Shown: positions 49,262 to 59,939 of the stretch, piece by piece | Layout: each line of letters starts with the position of its first letter | How positions within the stretch are numbered: position 1 is the stretch's first letter | Origin: Acridotheres tristis | Taxonomy: Eukaryota; Chordata; Aves; Passeriformes; Sturnidae | Length of the DNA: 64,000 nt | Assembly: GCA_037013685.1 (NCBI GenBank) | Contig: CM072919.1 | Span: forward strand, 27,811,325 to 27,875,324 | Reading direction: 5' to 3' | The notes under the pieces: generated by a model | Database searches by the model: none | What the model was told of the DNA's origin: nothing | Seen by the model: only the letters and a program-made list of their open reading frames with translations | Translations under genes and position numbers: made by a program

Positions 49262-49700
49262 AAGTGGGAATATCCATACAGTCACTTGTGGTCCTGTTGG
49301 CCACACTATTTCTGATAAAGGCCAAGATACCACTGGCTTTCTTGGTTACCTGGGTAGAGTCTTGCTCACATTCAGCTAGTTGTTGACCAGCAGCTTTTCT
49401 GCTGTGCTGCTTTCTAGTCACTCTGCCCCACAGCTGTGGCATTGATTTGGGTTGTGTTGTACTTGTGACCTAAGTAGAGGATGTTGATCCTCATTCCACA
49501 GGCCTCAGCCCACTGATCTAGCTTGCCCAGATCCCTTGTAAAGCCTTCCAGCTCTCCAACAGGTCAACACTCCTGCTCAATTTGGTGTCATCTGTAAACT
49601 GACTGACTACGCCCTCTAGTCCTTGGTCCAAATAATTGATAAAGGTATTTAACAGGATGGTCTCCAAAACAGAGACTTGGGGAAGCCTGCCTATGACTGG
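49262..49700 (-). mobile_element. CR1 LINE internal fragment
   Basis: Minus-strand CR1: 'gtggtcctgttggccacactatttctgataaaggccaag', 'cattccacaggcctcagcccactgatctagcttgcccagatccc' and 'ggtgtcatctgtaaactgactgac' come in family order. A derived frame on the minus strand keeps LINE RT-end residues (QFTDDTKLS). Truncated at both ends. Confidence 0.88.
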
Positions 49701-52479
49701 CCAATTATTAACATGCATAAGAACACAAGAACATAAAAGTTGAACCTTTGCACCTTTGAACCTTTATATTTTAATCATATGGGTTTTGGGTTTTTTTTTT
49801 AATCCAAACATATACATGCATCTTTTAGGGTATCTGAGTGCAAGCAAATGTGTATTTCAAATTGTACTTGACCAGCAATCCTTACTGAGAAGTATCAGGG
49901 ATTGGTCTTGCTGGCAATGTAACCATTCCAAATAACCTTTAGGGTATAAAAGAGACATCATCTTGGCAATATTACTTAATGCTGAATACACACTTCTACA
50001 ATATTAATAAAATTACAATAATAATAATATTCAACAAAATTACAGTAATACTAAGAATTGTACAACTAAGACTGCTAAGTAAGACATGCCATTAATTTAC
50101 CAAGACTGCTTGCTTTAAAGTTAAACACTTAACTGAAAATTGAAGGAGCTGACCATTTTTCCATTGCATAGATGTATTCCATAGATGCTTGGGTGTAAAA
50201 TTAGGAATACTTTTATAACTGTAAGACTGCTTCTTTGGCTTTTCTTCATTAAAAAATAGTTCTATATTCTTTTAAAAGTTCTGCTGATTCTAAAATTGAT
50301 TTAAGATTAAATTAATTTTTAAGAATAATGCAATGTACTGGCTCTTTGTCACTACTTATTGATCCAGTAATGTCTCACATGTATGTTTAGCCTAAATAAA
50401 TGAAAGCAACAGGAGTCAGATTTGTTGGCTACAGTGTGGGCCCAAAGTTTCATGACCACTGCAATCTGATCGTATTAATTCCTCCTGAAAAGCTGGTCAA
50501 AAATAAGAACTAAAGTCTTCGTGTACAACAGATCTGAGTGGGCAGGAGCTGGCCTCACTGGCTTAACTGAATTAACTCCAAAGAAGTTATTGCATTTATA
50601 GAAATTAATTGGATCAGATAGCACAAACTAGGTTAACTATACACTACCATTAATGCTCACACCTAATTTATCATTTAACAATTTAATATACTTAGCTTCT
50701 TTTACAAAACAGGCTTCAATAGGAGACTTTGTGGCAAGGAATATCTCTAATTTGGTTTGTTTAATGTCCCCTTCAGAATGCTCCAAATCTTAACATCTTT
50801 CATCTTTTGAAAGGTAATTAATGAAATTGGAAGCAGGGCAAAACTGAAATTGCATTAATAATAATGAAACTCAGAAAGAGAGGAGAAAGAGAGATAATTT
50901 GGGAACAGATTAACATTTAGACACAGCCCTGTTTTCTAGTGACTGCTGTCTTGACAGACTCCCATAGGCCATGCTTTATTCTAGGAGAGGGAATTTGATA
51001 TGTATCTGTGGTATTTGCTCAGGAAATAGGCATGATGGCAAATAGATGTTCTCTAATTCACCTCTATATCATCACAGCAGTGCATGGCAGGCATGAGGCT
51101 AGCTTCTTGCAATTAGCTTCTGCTGGTAGAAATATTCCATTCCCCTCTCAGCAAGGAGGTCTTCATAAAGTTCTAGTGAGTCTTATGTACAGTAAAACAT
51201 CAATTATATGCTGACATAATATTTTATATTATTTTATGGCGCTCCCTAAAAATATGTGCAATCATTTCTAGTGACAAACACTACTCACACTCCCAAGGCA
51301 ACAGTTCAAAGAAGGATTAGATACATTACTCAATTAGACATGAAACGAGAGAATAACTTGATGGCAACAGGGAGATTTCTAAGTGACTAGATAGCTCTTG
51401 AGGAGATTCTTGTTGGAGGAAAGCCACTTTTCTGTAGTAATTTTCGATATTGCTAACAGTGTTATGAATGGAAGCAGAATCTGCAGAATCTCTAAAATTA
51501 TTCTAGGTATAATGAGTAAAGGTGAGCTCGCTTTATCCTCTACCTTTAGACCCCAGCACTTGAAATGCAGACTAAACTAACAGACATTCCCAGGAAAGAA
51601 GTACAAGAAAAGCATGCAAGGTCTTCAGGAGGTGAGGCTAAAGGCCTTGTAATATCCATCAGTAAAATGATAGAGGAACCAGATTATTCCTCTTTAGCAG
51701 CATCACTTGAGAATAGACTGTTACCAATTATTGCAGCAAGTGAAACAATATAGTGCTGACATAAAAACACTAAAATCTAAGGACTTGTGCAAAGAAGTAA
51801 AAATAAATTTAAAAATCCAAATAATTTTTTTTTTCCTGAAGAATGTGATTTTATAACAAGTGTCTCAGGAAGAACTGGCAATTACCAAATATTAACGAGT
51901 AAAGTGCTCTTCTGAATTAAGACTGTATTTCTAAATTTAATAGACAACTATCCCAAAACTGACAAGAAGTCACTGAAATCATGACTGGTACAAATTTCAC
52001 TACTGTTATATCCATGACAGCTTCACCTATTAGTAGGTTGCAAGCATGTCTGAGAAGATACAATGCAATATCTCCTACTGAAGAAAGTGTGTTTATATTA
52101 AAATAGCTCATTATACATTTTCTGCCTATGTGGTAAAACTGACTGAAACACCTTTGGTGAAAAACCTCCTCTTCTGGGGAACTCTTATTTGGAATAAGAT
52201 ACATTTTGCAAGTGAAATAATCTAATCCAGAATAAGCCCCCTCACTTACTCTTACACATGGAGTTGTTCCAAACAAGCTGTTGACCTTCACATTTGCACA
52301 CCTTTTAATCTTTAAACAGTCACACTGGGAAAAAAAAAATCACAAACCAAAACAAAAACCCCAACGAACAAACATACAAAGCTAGAACAAAACAAGATTT
52401 TCTCCCTGATGCATGAATTCAGCTTACCCACTGGGTAACAGTAGGACAGTTCTGTCTTTCCCTTTACAATCATCAAGTC
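49701..52479. other. AT-rich stretch, no gene seen
   Basis: No convincing frame or named repeat. The frames at 51565-51753 and 51917-52291 lack motifs. Confidence 0.5.
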
Positions 52480-52645
52480 TAAACATTAACCTAGCACTGC
52501 CAAGCCACATCTGCACATCTTTTCAGTCCCTCCAGGGCTGGTGCGTCCACCATGATTATAGAGTTTCTGCAGTAAACTGATCCAAGCTCCAACTGACAAT
52601 AGCCTCAGTGTCTACACTGCCCTGAGTTACATCCACACTCCATCT
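52480..52645 (-). mobile_element. Old CR1 LINE 3' fragment
   Basis: 'caatcatcaagtctaaacattaacctagcactgccaagcc' followed by 'catcttttcagtccctccagggctggtgcgtccaccatg' is a decayed but ordered match to the CR1 3' region on the minus strand. Confidence 0.7.
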
Positions 52646-52663
52646 GGAAATAAGGAAAGAACC

Positions 52664-52687
52664 TCATAATCATAATCATAATCATAT
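52664..52687 (+). repeat. (ATAATC)n short tandem repeat
   Basis: Four near-perfect hexanucleotide units. Confidence 0.8.
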
Positions 52688-55456
52688 TCAACAGGTTTGA
52701 TGTTTTCCAGTTACTATGTCAAACAGAATACCATGTCTGCCATGCCAAACCCAGGTTTCAAACTTCATTGATGATGGAGGTTTGCTGCAACAGCACATAA
52801 TTCCTCGTTTTAGGGCAGCCTTTTAGAAAAACAGTATCTTTACAGCTTTCCCAATAAATACAAACATTAAAATTACTTTTGTAAAACAAGCATTCAGTCA
52901 TTAGAAAACATCTGATGAATGATTAGCAATTCACCCATGAATGTTCTTTATAATATCTGCTAATGACATGGTAATGTATATTCTGTCCCTAGATTAATGG
53001 AATATGATTATACAAGCAACTTTGATAAATTTGTGATTGCCCAATATCCAACGATTTTATAATTTTGTCCCATAATCTGTGGTTTTGAGGTAAAAAGTCA
53101 AAAACTTTTGAATATGTGGTTTCCATAAAGAAATAGGGCCTTCATGGATCAGCTTGACTCTGGTTTTTTTCAACCTCAATATTGCCTTTCTGACATCCTT
53201 GACAAACTCAATGGTTTATAAATATTGCTGCAATTTACAATGTGAGTACTGCTGCCACTCAGTTATACCCGGGCAAATATTTAATATTCTTGATTGTTAT
53301 ACCGACCTAAAGTTGTGTGAGTCATACACAGATAAAAATTTCAGGTTTAGGATACTTCTCCTCCTAATGTTCCACATCAATCTGTGTTCTTGCATTGTTC
53401 TAAGTTGCCTTTGTTATCAGATACAGTGGGAGCTGTGCTGCTAGCGAGTTACATTTTTTACTTAAACTAATCTATGTTGTCTCAGGTTTTATTATCTTTA
53501 ATTTCTCTGAACTTTAAATTTACCCTTGGAAATCCATAGCACATCTGTTTTCACAACCTACAGATAACTAAATACTAATCAGTAAAGCTTATGCTCTCTC
53601 AAATCTCATACAGGGTCTTAGAGAACCAAGAATTCAATAAATGTAAAACTGAGACCAACCACCTGCAAGATTATCATTCAAGAAATGCAGTAATTGTTTT
53701 CACTTGGATTTTCACCTGTTCATAAATGTAGAAATTTCATCTTGAAAGAGTCATTTTATGTATGTATAAATATATGTATATTCCATATAATTAACATGTT
53801 TTAAATGGATTTCATTAAGTAGATTAAGATTATGCTTTTTCCTCTAGATAATGGACAAACATTGGGGAAATAAGAGGTTGAAATGGCAGGTGGTTTTTGT
53901 CTGGTACATGACTAGCAGACATAACTTTCTGTGGAAAGCCAGATATGGCTTTGGGAATGAATCCTACCTGCAGGTATGGATTAACTTCAGGAAACTGAGA
54001 GCGAAAAAGTGCTGTGAAGACTTTTTTTTTTCAGAAGCAGAGGCATTAGGTCTTTTCAAACAACAATAAATTTGAGTTAAGGCACCCAAATTTCACCCAT
54101 GGCTTTCCACTTCATGAATGAAGAAATGGAGAGAAGTTGTTGCATTGATGCAATGCAAATGTGTAATGTTAGTCATGTGGCCCCCTTTAACCAGAACATG
54201 GCAGTCTGTTCTTCATTTCCAAGAGCTGTGCAGGGTCTGTATAATTACTGACTGCATCTCCACCAGACTTTAGTATCAACACACAGATAACTCCACGGTA
54301 AGGTGACCTCCATCAAAAAGTGCCCTTTAACTACATAACAGAAAGGCACATGTATTTGCTTTTCCATTTTCTGCATACACAAATGTTTAGATGGAAGTTG
54401 TACAATTTTTTTAAAAAGTTGTATAATACCCTGAAGCAATCATCTGCTTCATTTATTCAAAAATCATTTGTGGAGTTGAGGGATTGATAGTTTAGAATGG
54501 AAAAATTATAGGTATGCTGAGTACATTCTTGCAAAAATAATCATGTAATGTTATATTGAGATCAAATATTTCAAAATTCAAAGTACAATTAAATTGTTTG
54601 CACATATAAGAGCAGTGAAATAACTTTGCAAGGTTTGCATCATAAACTCATATATCTACAGAGTAAATAGCAGAACACAGACCATAAAGTTCTGCCATAA
54701 GTATTGCTTTCAATTTTTGTTTCACTCCACCAAAACTTTTCATATCAGTCTGGCATTTGTTTAACAACTATATACAGGACCGAAGAATTATGAGTGGTAA
54801 CTTGAAATATATATCATATATATTTAATCTTTACAACAAATGCAAAAGCAGTAAGTGAAAAACAAAGACATAAAAGACTGCAAAAACTCTTGAGAACATA
54901 TAATGAAGCATAAGAATGAATGTCACAACAGATTTATGTATGTTCAACTTTCAGCAAAAACTGCTGAAGATGAATTTAGGAATATTTATATATCATACTT
55001 CTGGCACAATAGTAGGAACCAAAATAAATTATCCAGGAATAGGATGTAAGAAACAGATTCAGGGTGTAAACAGCAAGTTAAATAAGAATTTTGAATTAAG
55101 AAATCTTTAAAGCCAAAACAGAGGCTTTCCAACCCTGCAGAGAACTCAACAACAGTGCTGTTTTTTAATGAGTTTTCAGTATTGCACTTTTTTTCCTGAA
55201 GTCTCTCGTTCAACTATTGTGAAAAGAATTTTGGGAAAGGTAAAACATTTTCAGGAAAACTAACATATTTTTATTTTTCATGAAATGCATTCTCTGTATT
55301 TATGCAGTGTAAATTGTATACAAAATGCCTAGTCCATCAATGCCAAGTAAAAAGAGCAAATGAAAAGGAACTGCAAAGGCAATTCTAAAGAGAATTATTT
55401 TTGCTCTTACTGTCTTTTCTTTTGAGCTTTGATTCAGAAGGGACTTTGTCAAGACT
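52688..55456. other. No gene seen
   Basis: Unique-looking DNA. A short open block after a strong acceptor-like sequence at 53830-53847 was considered and not accepted as an exon. Confidence 0.45.
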
Positions 55457-55592
55457 GGGGGGTTTTTTGTTTGTTTTTGGTGTTTTGGGGTTTTTGGGGT
55501 TTTTTTGGTTTTTTTTGGTTTTTTTGTTTGTTAGGTTGGTTGGTTTTTGGTTTTTTGGTTTTGTTTGTTTGGGTTTTTATTTTATTTTTTTT
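55457..55592 (+). repeat. T/G-rich low-complexity tract
   Basis: About 135 bases made only of T and G with rare other bases, with several GGGG runs separated by T5-T8. Could form a G-quadruplex on this strand. The 74-residue frame across it is an artefact of composition. Confidence 0.85.
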
Positions 55593-57333
55593 AAATCTCT
55601 AGAAGTAGGAACTATCATTAATTAAAACAAAAAAAATTAAGACTAAAAAAATTGATTTGTTTTCCAGATTGGGGTTTGACAAGAGCTGGGGTTAATTTGC
55701 TCCACATTGTGCAAACACATCGTTCAGCATTAAATAGTACCTTGTGATACTCATAAAGTAGGTGACATGAGATGGTCTGGAGGACACAGAAATGACAATG
55801 CAGTTTTCAATATGATTCTTCTCCAGTCCGATTCCCTTTGAATCCTTTTGTCAAGGAAAATTATTCTTAAACTGGATCACATCCTTCAGTTTCAGGATGC
55901 AGAGCAAAGCTCCAGTGGAATAAACAGACCACATTTATTGCAAATGTGAATCCAACCCACGCAAGTGAGAAGCGATCAGTCTCAGTGCACTCAAAGAGCC
56001 CTGCTGTGCAGTTTACCAGGGTTAGCATGCCCTTAACAGCAGTTCTGTGACTGAGAACTAACACTGTTAGTTACTCACAGTGCCAGATACTGAAAGTAGA
56101 AACGTTGAGACTTCTGCAGAAAGGGCTGTGGTTTTCTAGGAGCACTGAGCACTACAGGAGGCCCTAAAAACTGCTTACAAAAATTGCATTGCAGGATAGC
56201 TATTAAAATCAGATATGCTACAATCATCTATCAGCTGCTTCTAAAATCCTGCCCACCTTTACTGTATTATCTGGAGTAGATAAAGTTTTAATTGTGAGTG
56301 GGTGATAGAAGAAAAAGAAAGATTAAAAAAAGACAAGGAATATTCTGCATTCCAAATTTCTCATCCTATCTCGCTTTCTGTTTCAGCATCTTCATGCTGA
56401 TTGAAGTTCTTCAGGTAGTTTTTTAAAAAGACAAAAAATATAAATAAATTGAAACAAATAAGATCTAGGACAACAAAGAACACATCATGAGTGCATTGCA
56501 GAAAGTGAATAAAGAAATAGTGCCTATTGCAGCTTTTTCCCTTTTATGCTTTGACTCATATCTCAAGTAAGTTTGAAATAATTCCTATTTTTCTTGGTAT
56601 ACATTAATCAAATTCCATGTTTTTCTATTTATTCTGCTTCGATTTAAGAGCTTCTTCCCTGTTTTCACTTAACTACAGTATTGAACTTCAGAAGCTCACA
56701 TTTTGGGGTTTAAAATGATTGTGTTCACAATATTTTCATTCATTTTTTCTGTTCATTTTTTTGAGTTGATGAGATTACTTTTTTCAGGCATCTGAAATAA
56801 TCCTTGTTACAGCAGTATTTGTTATTCTAAGAACTGTCTTCAGGCCATGATCGCTTGTCATTGACAAATACCTGATCCCCTTGGTGTCCTTCTCTTTAGA
56901 TATGATGAAGTTTTAAAGTAACTTCTCCCATTTTTTATATGGTTCAAGTTACAATTTTTTCCTCTAAATTCAAAAAATATTTTCATACTGACAGCACTGA
57001 AAACTGCATGCTCTGTCACACAGACTGCACCCCTCAGTTAGAACAGCTTTTTTTATTTCCATGATGAAGACAGGCACTGTCAGAGCCACTTGCCCAGGTC
57101 AGTTGGTAACTTCATCAGTTATCTAACATTCCCGGTGCATCCTGGGACCCTTTCTTCCAAAATATTATTGCTTTAGTGGTTTTCTTGAAAATTTGAGTCT
57201 TGTTTCTGGGTTTGGTTTTTCTAGCCCTCTGTGCTGTTTTCAGTGCAGTGTTGCCATTATTTCATGTGACTGGCAGTTGACAATTTTTCTCTTTGAAATA
57301 CCTTCTCCTGCAAATCCAATTTCCTAATTATTT
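55593..57333. other. No gene seen
   Basis: Unique-looking DNA up to the truncated edge of element B. No target duplication partner for the right flank of B is seen here. Confidence 0.5.
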
Positions 57334-57889
57334 GGTGATCCTTATCTCTGTGGGAGATATCCTCTGCTGATGTGCCATCTGATAAGATGAGGGGGATGAT
57401 CATCATTATCTATTCACAACCCATCCTTCCTCCAGGAGATATATTCCCTTAATGGGCCATTAAGTCCTATTGTGTGACTGATAAGATTACATCATCCCAT
57501 TGGGAGATGCCCCAGCCAGGGGCAGGAGCCAAGCCTTTCCTACCTAGATAAAAAACTGGGGCTTGGGACACGAGGGCAGACCTTTCTACTGGATCCCAGA
57601 GGAAAGTCGGATCATTTCCACATCATCGCTGGATCTTCGGAGGAAAACTGCACCTTCTACAGGAGCACTGCTTCAACTGAATCACATCTGTCATCCAGGA
57701 GGACTGCAGCCACCATTTATACGGACTGCTACCAACACCCTGACTGACAGGGTGTCAGGTTGTATTTCTGACTGTGTTGGTGGTTGTTTCTTTTATATTA
57801 TTGCATGTATTTTATTTTTTCTCTTTTCTTCTATTAAATTGTATTACTGACTTAGTGTCTCGCACTGGTTTTACTTTCAAACCAATACA
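57334..57889 (+). repeat. 5' LTR of element B, 5'-truncated
   Basis: 556 bp, starting at 'ggtgatccttatc' where the 3' LTR has 63 more bases before it. Ends CCAATACA. TATA-like GATAAAA at 57547-57553; ATTAAA at 57833-57838. The outer TG end needed for normal integration is absent. Confidence 0.93.
57735..57755 (+). promoter_or_regulatory. Stem-loop in the R region of the LTR
   Basis: Perfect 8-bp inverted repeat, ACACCCTG and CAGGGTGT, around the 5-nt loop ACTGA. It lies between the TATA-like box and the polyadenylation signal, so it would be in the transcript leader. It is intact in all four young LTRs (also 63603-63623, 12277-12297 and the right LTR of A). Confidence 0.5.
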
Positions 57890-57894
57890 TTTAT

Positions 57895-57912
57895 TGGTGC
57901 CCAACGTGGGGC
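57895..57912 (+). promoter_or_regulatory. tRNA-Lys(1,2)-type primer-binding site, element B
   Basis: TGGTGCCCAACGTGGGGC, 5 nt after the LTR. One C-to-T change at a CpG relative to element A, which has the exact Lys(1,2) complement. Confidence 0.88.
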
Positions 57913-57957
57913 ACGAAGGGTACTGAGAAAAGTCAGTATTACAATTTTGTTTTCACC

Positions 57958-58746
57958 ATGATTCTCAACATGCTTACATGGGTTTTATATCTTGCTCTCT
58001 ATATTTTTCCACACATGGGGAACTATCTGCCAGCTGTAATGCTCCTGTGTAGACGAGGATATGGTATAGAAATTGCTTTATTGGCCTATTATGTCTACTG
58101 CATGATAACCTCTGAGGCAATGAACATAATCCGGAATATATACTCGACTTTGTTTGCTTGTCCTAGTCTAGGTTGCTACATCCGGGGCTTTAACAATCAC
58201 ACCCAGCCCTTGGGGGGAGGGGTAAAGGATGATTTTTTCCAATCTTTCCGGCCTGATACAGTAGTTTTTGGAAATGTTGAGTTCCCGCTGGATGCTAAGG
58301 ACAGCATAATATTGTTGTTAGTTCTGCTTTGTCTCCTCTGCACAGCCTACAACATGCTTAGAAACAAAACACTACATGGTGTACTGCAGCGTATTCTTGA
58401 GGAAGAGGAAAAAAGAAACAAATCAACTTCGTCCACGTCTGCACAGAATGTCACAAAGAGGAGACGAACCAAACAAAAAGCAACAGTGTCCGTGTCTACG
58501 CAGACTGCCACAGAGGAGGAAAAAACCAAAAGCAAAGCAACAGTGTCCGTGTCTATGCAGACTGTCACAGAGGAGGAAAAAGCCAAAAGCAAAGCAACAG
58601 TGTCCGTGTCTACGCAGACTGTCACAGAGGAGGAAAAAGCCAAAAGCAAAGCAACAGTGTCCGTGTCTATGCAGACTGCCGCAGAGGAGGAAAAAGCCAG
58701 AAGCTCCATCAGCACCACCACACAAACCATCACTGAACCAGAATAG
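57958..58746 (+). CDS. ORF1: membrane-protein-like leader ORF, element B
   Basis: A 262-residue frame from an ATG with A at -3 (cacc before it), 45 nt after the primer site. Features: hydrophobic segments at about 2-17, 22-31 plus 38-50, and 117-131; Cys68 and Cys73 in CPSLGC; sequons at N80 and further on (NKT, NKS, NVT); basic KRRRTKQK at 167-174; four 19-residue repeats from residue 174. It ends in UAG at 58744-58746, after which the same frame continues into gag. It has no similarity I recognise to Env, matrix or a host protein. By position it is the start of the Gag precursor. MLV glyco-Gag is a loose analogy only. Confidence 0.7.
   Translation: MILNMLTWVLYLALYIFPHMGNYLPAVMLLCRRGYGIEIALLAYYVYCMITSEAMNIIRNIYSTLFACPSLGCYIRGFNNHTQPLGGGVKDDFFQSFRPDTVVFGNVEFPLDAKDSIILLLVLLCLLCTAYNMLRNKTLHGVLQRILEEEEKRNKSTSSTSAQNVTKRRRTKQKATVSVSTQTATEEEKTKSKATVSVSMQTVTEEEKAKSKATVSVSTQTVTEEEKAKSKATVSVSMQTAAEEEKARSSISTTTQTITEPE
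58477..58704 (+). repeat. Four 57-bp in-frame tandem repeats in ORF1 (B)
   Basis: Units of 19 residues (KATVSVSxQTxxEEEKxxS), alternating Thr and Met at the eighth position. One unit more than in element A. Confidence 0.92.
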
Positions 58747-59643
58747 CCTAGACCAGTAGCAGTTGCCCCCGTTCAGAAGAAGAAATCAACGAGCAAATCA
58801 GTCCGCATAGTGACTGACGAGGACGTGGCAGGACCTTCGCACCCAGCAGAAGTGACAGAGCCAGAAATCATCACTCGCTCTCTATCCCTGGGTGAGCTGC
58901 GTGACCTGCGGAGGGAATTCACCTGCCAGACAAGTGAGTCCATCTTGACCTGGCTGCTCCGCATCTGGGACACTGCAGCCAATGACACCATTCTGGATGG
59001 ATGTGAGGCCAGGCAACTGGGATCTCTGTCCTGGGATGTGGTCATTGACCAGGGGATTGGGAGAACCCAAGAAACTCTCAGCCTCTGGCGGCGACTGCTG
59101 ACAAGCGTGAAGGACAGATACCTTTGTAAAGAAGATCTTCAGGTGCACCAAGGAAAATGGAGCACAATAGAACAAGGTATCCGATGCCTGAGGGAATTGG
59201 CTGTACTGGAGATCATTTTCTCAGAAGATGAGAGATTTCCTAAGAGCCCAGACTGTGTCCGGTGCACGTCACAGATGTGGTTGAGATTTGCACGGCTTGG
59301 ACCACAGATGTATTCCCGTTACCTGGCAACGCTGCAGTGGAGGGAAGGTGAGGACATGGTAGGCGTCTTGGCCAATAAACTAAGAATTTATGAGGACACT
59401 GTCACAGCCCCATTTCGTACCCATGTCTCATCCGTGGAAACAAGGCTGGTGGAGCAAGTCCGAAGCTTGATTGAAGAGAGCCATCAGAAACTAAGAAAAG
59501 AAGTTAAGGAAAACAACTACCAGATCTCTCCCGAACCAACAAGAGTTTCTGCCATTAGGAGCCGGCGTTCCTCAGGCGGGAGAGAGGACACACTCCACGA
59601 GGTAACCTCTGGTTTTTCCTTCAGGAGCATGGAGAAGACATGA
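58747..59643 (+). CDS. Gag core (capsid-like), element B, no own AUG
   Basis: Same ERV-L-like gag core as in element A. Open directly after the ORF1 UAG, in the ORF1 frame, beginning PRPVAVAPVQKKKS. The first in-frame AUG is at 59275-59277, about 530 nt in and inside the conserved helical core. It ends with a TGA at 59641-59643, overlapping the next ATG. The matching downstream frame is already open from 59559, so the switch from gag core to linker would need to happen between 59559 and 59641. I see no classical X XXY YYZ slip site there. Confidence 0.85.
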   Translation, partial: PRPVAVAPVQKKKSTSKSVRIVTDEDVAGPSHPAEVTEPEIITRSLSLGELRDLRREFTCQTSESILTWLLRIWDTAANDTILDGCEARQLGSLSWDVVIDQGIGRTQETLSLWRRLLTSVKDRYLCKEDLQVHQGKWSTIEQGIRCLRELAVLEIIFSEDERFPKSPDCVRCTSQMWLRFARLGPQMYSRYLATLQWREGEDMVGVLANKLRIYEDTVTAPFRTHVSSVETRLVEQVRSLIEESHQKLRKEVKENNYQISPEPTRVSAIRSRRSSGGREDTLHEVTSGFSFRSMEKT

Positions 59644-59864
59644 GGAAGCGGGATGGAAAACCCACCTCCTCCTTAGCAGCCCGGGTACGTGAGCTGAAAA
59701 GAGGGACACCTACCCCAAGAAGCTCATCTAGAGTCAATGCTGCTCCAGTCTCTCGTGTACAGAACTCCAGACAGTATCAGAATGATGATATGACTGATCC
59801 TCTTGAAGGAACCTCAAGAACCTATTTAGAGGGAGAGAGCAACGTGTACCAAAATCAGGAATAG
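59640..59864 (+). CDS. Gag C-terminal or linker ORF, element B
   Basis: 74 residues, basic and Ser/Pro-rich, in the -1 frame relative to the gag core and in the same frame as pol. Probably the end of Gag. UAG at 59862-59864 separates it from pol. Arg at residue 4 where element A has Trp. Confidence 0.6.
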   Translation: MRKRDGKPTSSLAARVRELKRGTPTPRSSSRVNAAPVSRVQNSRQYQNDDMTDPLEGTSRTYLEGESNVYQNQE

Positions 59865-59939
59865 AGGAGCCCTGCCTCTAGCCAGGTAGAGGAGAGGGAT
59901 AATCGGATCTATTGGACTGTGTGGATCCGATGGCCTGGC
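59862..59939 (+). promoter_or_regulatory. Candidate read-through signal: UAG plus pseudoknot
   Basis: UAG at 59862-59864, then 10 nt, then a 6-bp stem CCTCTA (59875-59880) with TAGAGG (59887-59892). Its loop GCCAGG (59881-59886) is a perfect complement of CCTGGC at 59934-59939, giving an H-type pseudoknot. Between them an 8-bp hairpin (59902-59909 with 59924-59931) would bring the partners together. MLV reads through its gag-pol UAG with a pseudoknot 8 nt downstream. The same bases occur in element A (16037 down to 15960). Confidence 0.5.

Noticed and set aside
53848..53889. Open block after a strong acceptor-like sequence, followed by a GT
   Set aside because: Only 14 codons, no protein-like pattern I can defend.
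57563..57850. 95-residue frame inside the LTR, also present in the other young LTRs
   Set aside because: It begins with a non-AUG codon, lies wholly in R-U5, and its hydrophobic end follows from the T-rich sequence before the polyadenylation signal. No evidence of selection.
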